Source: an uncultured bacterium (lineage in GTDB: Bacteria; Krumholzibacteriota; Krumholzibacteriia; LZORAL124-64-63). Taken from it: 13,781 bases of DNA. The stretch is taken from positions 1 to 13,781 of the forward strand of contig CAINDZ010000668.1 of the NCBI GenBank assembly GCA_903847545.1. Reading direction: 5' to 3'. Position 1 is the stretch's first letter; every line of letters starts with the position of its first letter. The notes below the pieces were generated by a model, which was not told where the DNA came from, did no database searches, and saw nothing but the letters and a program-made list of their open reading frames with translations. The position numbers and the translations under genes were made by a program. Positions 10,759-13,781 of the stretch are shown here, in pieces.

Positions 10759-12080
10759 GCTGGATGGCCCGCTACCGCGAGCGCCTGCGCACGCCGGCCG
10801 AGGCCGTGGCGCAGATCGCCTCTGGTGAGAACGTGTACTTCGGGTCGGGCTGCGCGGCGCCGCACGACCTCATCGCCGCCCTGGCCGCGCGCAACGGCGA
10901 GGTCCAGGGCGTGGACATCATCCATCACCTGACCATGGGCGCCACGCCCTACCTGGCGCCGGGCATGGAGGAGAGCTTCCGCCTGCGCGACTGCTTCGTG
11001 GCGTCCAATACGCGCGAGGCCGTGAACGAGGGGCGCGCGGACTACATTCCCATCCACCTGCACGAGATGCCGCGGCTGTTCCGGCGCGGCATCGTCAAGC
11101 TGGACTGGGCGCTCATCCAGGTCAGCCCGCCGGACGAGCACGGCTTCTGCTCGTTCGGCATCGAGGTCGGCGTCACCAAGCCGGCGGCGCTCTCGGCGCG
11201 CAACATCGTCGTCGAGGTCAACCGACGCATGCCGCGCACGCTGGGCGACAGCTTCATCCACGTCTCGAAGATCGAGGCGTTCGTGGAGGTCGACCGCGAC
11301 CTCGACGAGTTCCACCCCGAGCCGCCGACCGACCTCGAACGCGCCGTGGGCCGCCACGTGGCGGGCCTGATCGGCGACGGCGCCTGCCTGCAGCTGGGCC
11401 TCGGCGCCATCCCCAACGCCGCGCTCGGGTTCCTGGGCGACCGGCGCGACCTCGGCGTGCACACCGAGATGATCACCGAGGCCCTGCCCGACCTGGTGCA
11501 GAGCGGCGTCGTCAACGGCGAGCGCAAGACGTTCCACCCGGGCAAGGTCGTCGCCGGCTTCATCATGGGCACGCGGCGCGTGTACGATTTCGCGCACGAC
11601 AACGCCCTGTTCGAGTTCCACCCGACCGACTACGTCAACCACCCGGCCAACATCGCGCGCAACCAGAACATGACGGCCATCAACAGCGCCATCGAGGTGG
11701 ACCTGACCGGGCAGGTGTGCTCGGACTCGATCGGTGAGCGCATCCACAGCGGCTTCGGCGGCCAGGCCGACTTCATGCGCGGCGCGGCGCTGGCCGAGGG
11801 CGGCCTGCCGATCATTGCCCTGCCCTCGACGACCGCCGACGGCAGCCGGTCGCGCATCGTGCCCGTGCTGTCGCACGGGGCGGGCGTGGTGCTGACGCGC
11901 GCCGACGTGCACTTCGTCGTGACCGAGCACGGCGTGGCGCCGATGCTCGGCCGCAGCCTGCGCGAGCGCGCCGAGGCGCTGATCGGCATCGCCCATCCGC
12001 GGTTCCGCGAGGAACTGCTGGCGGCGGCCCGGCAGCGCGGCGTGTTCGGGCGCGTCTGGCCCGGCGGACTGCCGGCCTGA
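10755..12080 (+). CDS. Class I CoA-transferase, acetyl-CoA hydrolase/4-hydroxybutyrate CoA-transferase family
   Basis: 441 residues; exchanges CoA between an acyl-CoA and a free acid through a glutamyl-CoA intermediate. Visible: GSGCAAPHDLI at 30-40, the Gly-rich LGLGAIPNAAL at 214-224, VHTEMITEALPDL at 235-247 with catalytic Glu E238 (also Glu 238 in the Clostridium aminobutyricum 4-hydroxybutyrate enzyme), NQNMTAINSAIEVDLTGQV at 303-321, and the C-terminal GFGGQADFMRGA at 333-344. The ATG at 10755 overlaps the previous stop (ATGA), with GGAGG six bases upstream; a longer open frame reaching back to 10449 runs across the preceding gene and is not used. Last gene of the cluster. In context it probably moves CoA from the VOR product to acetate or a similar acid, releasing a branched-chain acid, or runs in reverse to activate it. 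Substrate is not readable from sequence. Confidence 0.9.
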   Translation: MSWMARYRERLRTPAEAVAQIASGENVYFGSGCAAPHDLIAALAARNGEVQGVDIIHHLTMGATPYLAPGMEESFRLRDCFVASNTREAVNEGRADYIPIHLHEMPRLFRRGIVKLDWALIQVSPPDEHGFCSFGIEVGVTKPAALSARNIVVEVNRRMPRTLGDSFIHVSKIEAFVEVDRDLDEFHPEPPTDLERAVGRHVAGLIGDGACLQLGLGAIPNAALGFLGDRRDLGVHTEMITEALPDLVQSGVVNGERKTFHPGKVVAGFIMGTRRVYDFAHDNALFEFHPTDYVNHPANIARNQNMTAINSAIEVDLTGQVCSDSIGERIHSGFGGQADFMRGAALAEGGLPIIALPSTTADGSRSRIVPVLSHGAGVVLTRADVHFVVTEHGVAPMLGRSLRERAEALIGIAHPRFREELLAAARQRGVFGRVWPGGLPA

Positions 12081-12099
12081 GGTCGGGCGGCGCGCGGCG

Positions 12100-12128
12100 T
12101 TGACACGACCGCCGATCGTGCGGAAGAT
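12100..12128 (+). promoter_or_regulatory. Weak predicted promoter of the response regulator gene
   Basis: A perfect TTGACA (12100-12105) lies 17 bases before GAAGAT (12123-12128), which matches the -10 consensus at only 3/6. TGCCCC follows, as at the pccB and ferredoxin promoters. It lies in the 103-base gap after the CoA-transferase, so the regulator could also be read through from upstream. Confidence 0.35.
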
Positions 12129-12183
12129 GTGCCCCTGACGGCGACCGCGCATCGCGGCCGCGCGCGCACCGGACGGGAGTCCC

Positions 12184-13575
12184 ATGACCCAGAGCGAACC
12201 CGGCGCCCCGATCGAGGGCGCCCCGGGGGCCAGGCCGGCCCCCGAGGCGACCATCCTGGTCGTCGACGACGAACCCGAGCTGTGCCGGGCGTTGAGCAAG
12301 CTGCTCAGCCGCAACGGCTACGAGGTGCTGACCGCCGGCAATGGCGAGGAAGCGCTGCTGCAGCTGCGCCGGCAGGACGTGCACCTGGTGCTGTCCGACC
12401 TGCAGATGCCGCGGATGGGCGGCCTCGACCTGCTCAAGGCGGCGCAGATCATCTCGCCGGCCACCGAGTTCGTCATCATCACCGGCCACGGCACCATCGA
12501 GACCGCCGTCGACGCGATGAAGTCCGGCGCCTACGACTTCATCGAGAAGCCGTTCTCCACCTCGACCACGCTCAAGGTGGTGCGCAAGGCACTCGAGAAG
12601 CAGAGCCTGCTCACCGAGAACCTGCAGCTGCGGCGGCGGCTCGAGGAGATCCAGGGCACCTCCGACATCATCGGCCGCAGCGAGCCCATGCGGCGCGTCG
12701 TGGCCACCGCCCAGCAGGCGGCGCCCTCGAGCGCGACCATCCTCATCTCGGGCGAGAGCGGCACCGGCAAGGAGGTGTTCGCGACGGCGATCCACCGCTG
12801 GAGCGAGCGCGCCCGCCGGTCGATGGTCACCGTCAGCTGCGCGGCGCTGCCCGAGACGCTGCTCGAGGCCGAGCTCTTCGGCTACGAGAAGGGCGCCTTC
12901 ACCGGCGCGGTCGCGCGTCGCAAGGGCCGTTTCGAGCTGGCAGACCGCGGCACGCTCTTCCTGGACGAGGTGGGCGAGATGAGCCCCGCCACGCAGGTGA
13001 AGCTGCTGCGCGTGCTCCAGGAGGGCACGCTCGAGCGCCTCGGCGGGGGCGAGCCCGTGTCGGTCGACGTGCGCATCATTGCCGCCACCAACGCCGACCT
13101 GCCGGCGCTGGTCGAGGCGGGGCGGTTCCGCGAGGACCTCTTCTACCGGCTGAACGTGATCAACATCGAGCTGCCGCCCCTGCGCCGGCGCGGCGACGAC
13201 GTCACCCTGCTCGCCGATTTCTTCCTGGCCCGCTACAACGCCAAGAACGGCAAGCACCTGACCGGCTTCACGGCCGAGGCCCAGGAGGTCCTCGGCCGGT
13301 ACGCCTGGCCGGGCAACGTGCGCGAGCTCGAGAACGCCGTCGAACGCGCCGTGGTGCTCAGCCGGCAGGCGCAGGTCGACGTCGACGCCCTGCCGCCGCA
13401 CGTCGTGGCCGGGCGGGCCCGCAAGGAACAGATCGTCATCCCGGTGGGGACCACGCTCCGGGACGCCGAGATGGAGCTCATCCAGGCCACCCTCGAGAGC
13501 GCCGGCGGGGACAAGGAGACGGCGGCCCGCATCCTGGGCATCGCCGCCCGGACGATCTACCGCCGCCTGCAGTAG
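12184..13575 (+). CDS. NtrC-family sigma-54-dependent response regulator
   Basis: 463 residues, full REC-AAA+-HTH layout. Receiver ~22-140: VVDDE at 26-30, phospho-site D72 (LSDLQMP), T100 and K122. AAA+ domain ~160-400: Walker A GESGTGKE at 190-197, the sigma-54 contact loop GAFTGA at 237-242, Walker B GTLFLDE at 256-262, RLNVINIELPPLR at 322-334, and WPGNVRELENAVERA at 375-389. A Fis-type helix-turn-helix (~440-462) ends the protein right after the recognition helix. It should activate RNA polymerase with sigma-54 when phosphorylated. Start ATG 12184 has GGGAG four bases upstream; the first ~20 residues are a Gly/Pro/Ala-rich tail. No sensor kinase lies next to it; the only other two-component protein here (3225-4562) has a dead kinase core. 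Target genes are unknown; the adjacent VOR cluster is a candidate by position only. Confidence 0.95.
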   Translation: MTQSEPGAPIEGAPGARPAPEATILVVDDEPELCRALSKLLSRNGYEVLTAGNGEEALLQLRRQDVHLVLSDLQMPRMGGLDLLKAAQIISPATEFVIITGHGTIETAVDAMKSGAYDFIEKPFSTSTTLKVVRKALEKQSLLTENLQLRRRLEEIQGTSDIIGRSEPMRRVVATAQQAAPSSATILISGESGTGKEVFATAIHRWSERARRSMVTVSCAALPETLLEAELFGYEKGAFTGAVARRKGRFELADRGTLFLDEVGEMSPATQVKLLRVLQEGTLERLGGGEPVSVDVRIIAATNADLPALVEAGRFREDLFYRLNVINIELPPLRRRGDDVTLLADFFLARYNAKNGKHLTGFTAEAQEVLGRYAWPGNVRELENAVERAVVLSRQAQVDVDALPPHVVAGRARKEQIVIPVGTTLRDAEMELIQATLESAGGDKETAARILGIAARTIYRRLQ

Positions 13576-13610
13576 GGGCGAAACGCCCGGTAAAGGCTTC
13601 CCGGGGCCTT
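13576..13610 (+). terminator. Possible weak terminator after the response regulator
   Basis: Two short hairpins follow the stop codon directly: GGGCG/CGCCC with an AAA loop (13576-13588) and AAGGC/GCCTT with an 8-base loop (13593-13610). No T-run follows the second before the tRNA promoter. May separate the regulator transcript from the tRNA. Confidence 0.3.
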
Positions 13611-13612
13611 CC

Positions 13613-13641
13613 TTGACCCTTTTCGGGACCACGGCTATATT
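13613..13641 (+). promoter_or_regulatory. Strong sigma70-type promoter of tRNA-Leu
   Basis: TTGACC (13613-13618) and TATATT (13636-13641) are spaced by exactly 17 bases, 5/6 matches each. A GC-rich discriminator (CGCCGGG) follows, typical of stable-RNA promoters under growth-rate or stringent control. The start would be about 35 bases before the tRNA 5' end. Confidence 0.75.
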
Positions 13642-13682
13642 CGCCGGGCCCGCGCCGCTGGTCGGGTTCGTCCCCAGAGTAC

Positions 13683-13767
<85 letters not shown>

Positions 13768-13781
13768 GGCCGTCCTGGACC

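Noticed and set aside
12081..12100. GG-N10-GC spacing resembling a sigma-54 -24/-12 element before the response regulator
   Set aside because: Only the dinucleotide spacing fits; the surrounding bases do not resemble TGGCAC or TTGC, and such spacing is common in GC-rich DNA.

Overview
High-GC bacterial chromosome segment. Long antisense open frames mirror almost every real gene, as expected from strong G/C bias at third codon positions. No mobile element, CRISPR array or phage gene is visible. Gene content (acyl-CoA carboxylase, enoyl-CoA hydratase, ferredoxin-dependent 2-oxoacid oxidoreductase, class I CoA-transferase, sigma-54 activator, a secreted tandem OB-fold-like protein) suits a Gram-negative amino-acid or organic-acid degrader, for example a deltaproteobacterium-like lineage or a candidate phylum of the FCB side. 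That placement is inference only.

Layout. Positions 1-4767 are read on the minus strand. A two-gene acyl-CoA carboxylase operon comes first (pccB at 1548-3104, then a biotin carboxylase subunit running off the left edge). Upstream of it lies a membrane-anchored hybrid sensor whose kinase part has lost its phospho-acceptor His and its ATP-binding motifs but whose receiver is intact (3225-4562). A perfect 11-bp hairpin (4715-4740) ends the transcript of a secreted protein (4765-5466). A roughly 400-bp AT-rich spacer (5467-5860) carries two divergent promoters and phased A-tracts. The rest is on the plus strand: an enoyl-CoA hydratase (5861-6643), a tight cluster of dicluster ferredoxin, VorB, a fused TPP plus gamma subunit, an alanine-dehydrogenase-like protein and a CoA-transferase (6816-12080), an NtrC-type response regulator (12184-13575), and tRNA-Leu(UAG) (13683-13767).

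How the genes fit together (inference). The 6816-12080 cluster could take an amino acid to its 2-oxoacid (NAD-dependent dehydrogenase-like protein), oxidise this to an acyl-CoA while reducing ferredoxin (VOR complex), and exchange the CoA to release the acid and an activated CoA ester. The hydratase and the propionyl-CoA-type carboxylase would fit further breakdown of branched-chain acyl-CoAs through propionyl-CoA to methylmalonyl-CoA. The main oddities are the dead kinase domain, the alanine-dehydrogenase homologue with altered substrate-site residues, and the curved-DNA-like promoter in front of the secreted OB-fold-like protein.
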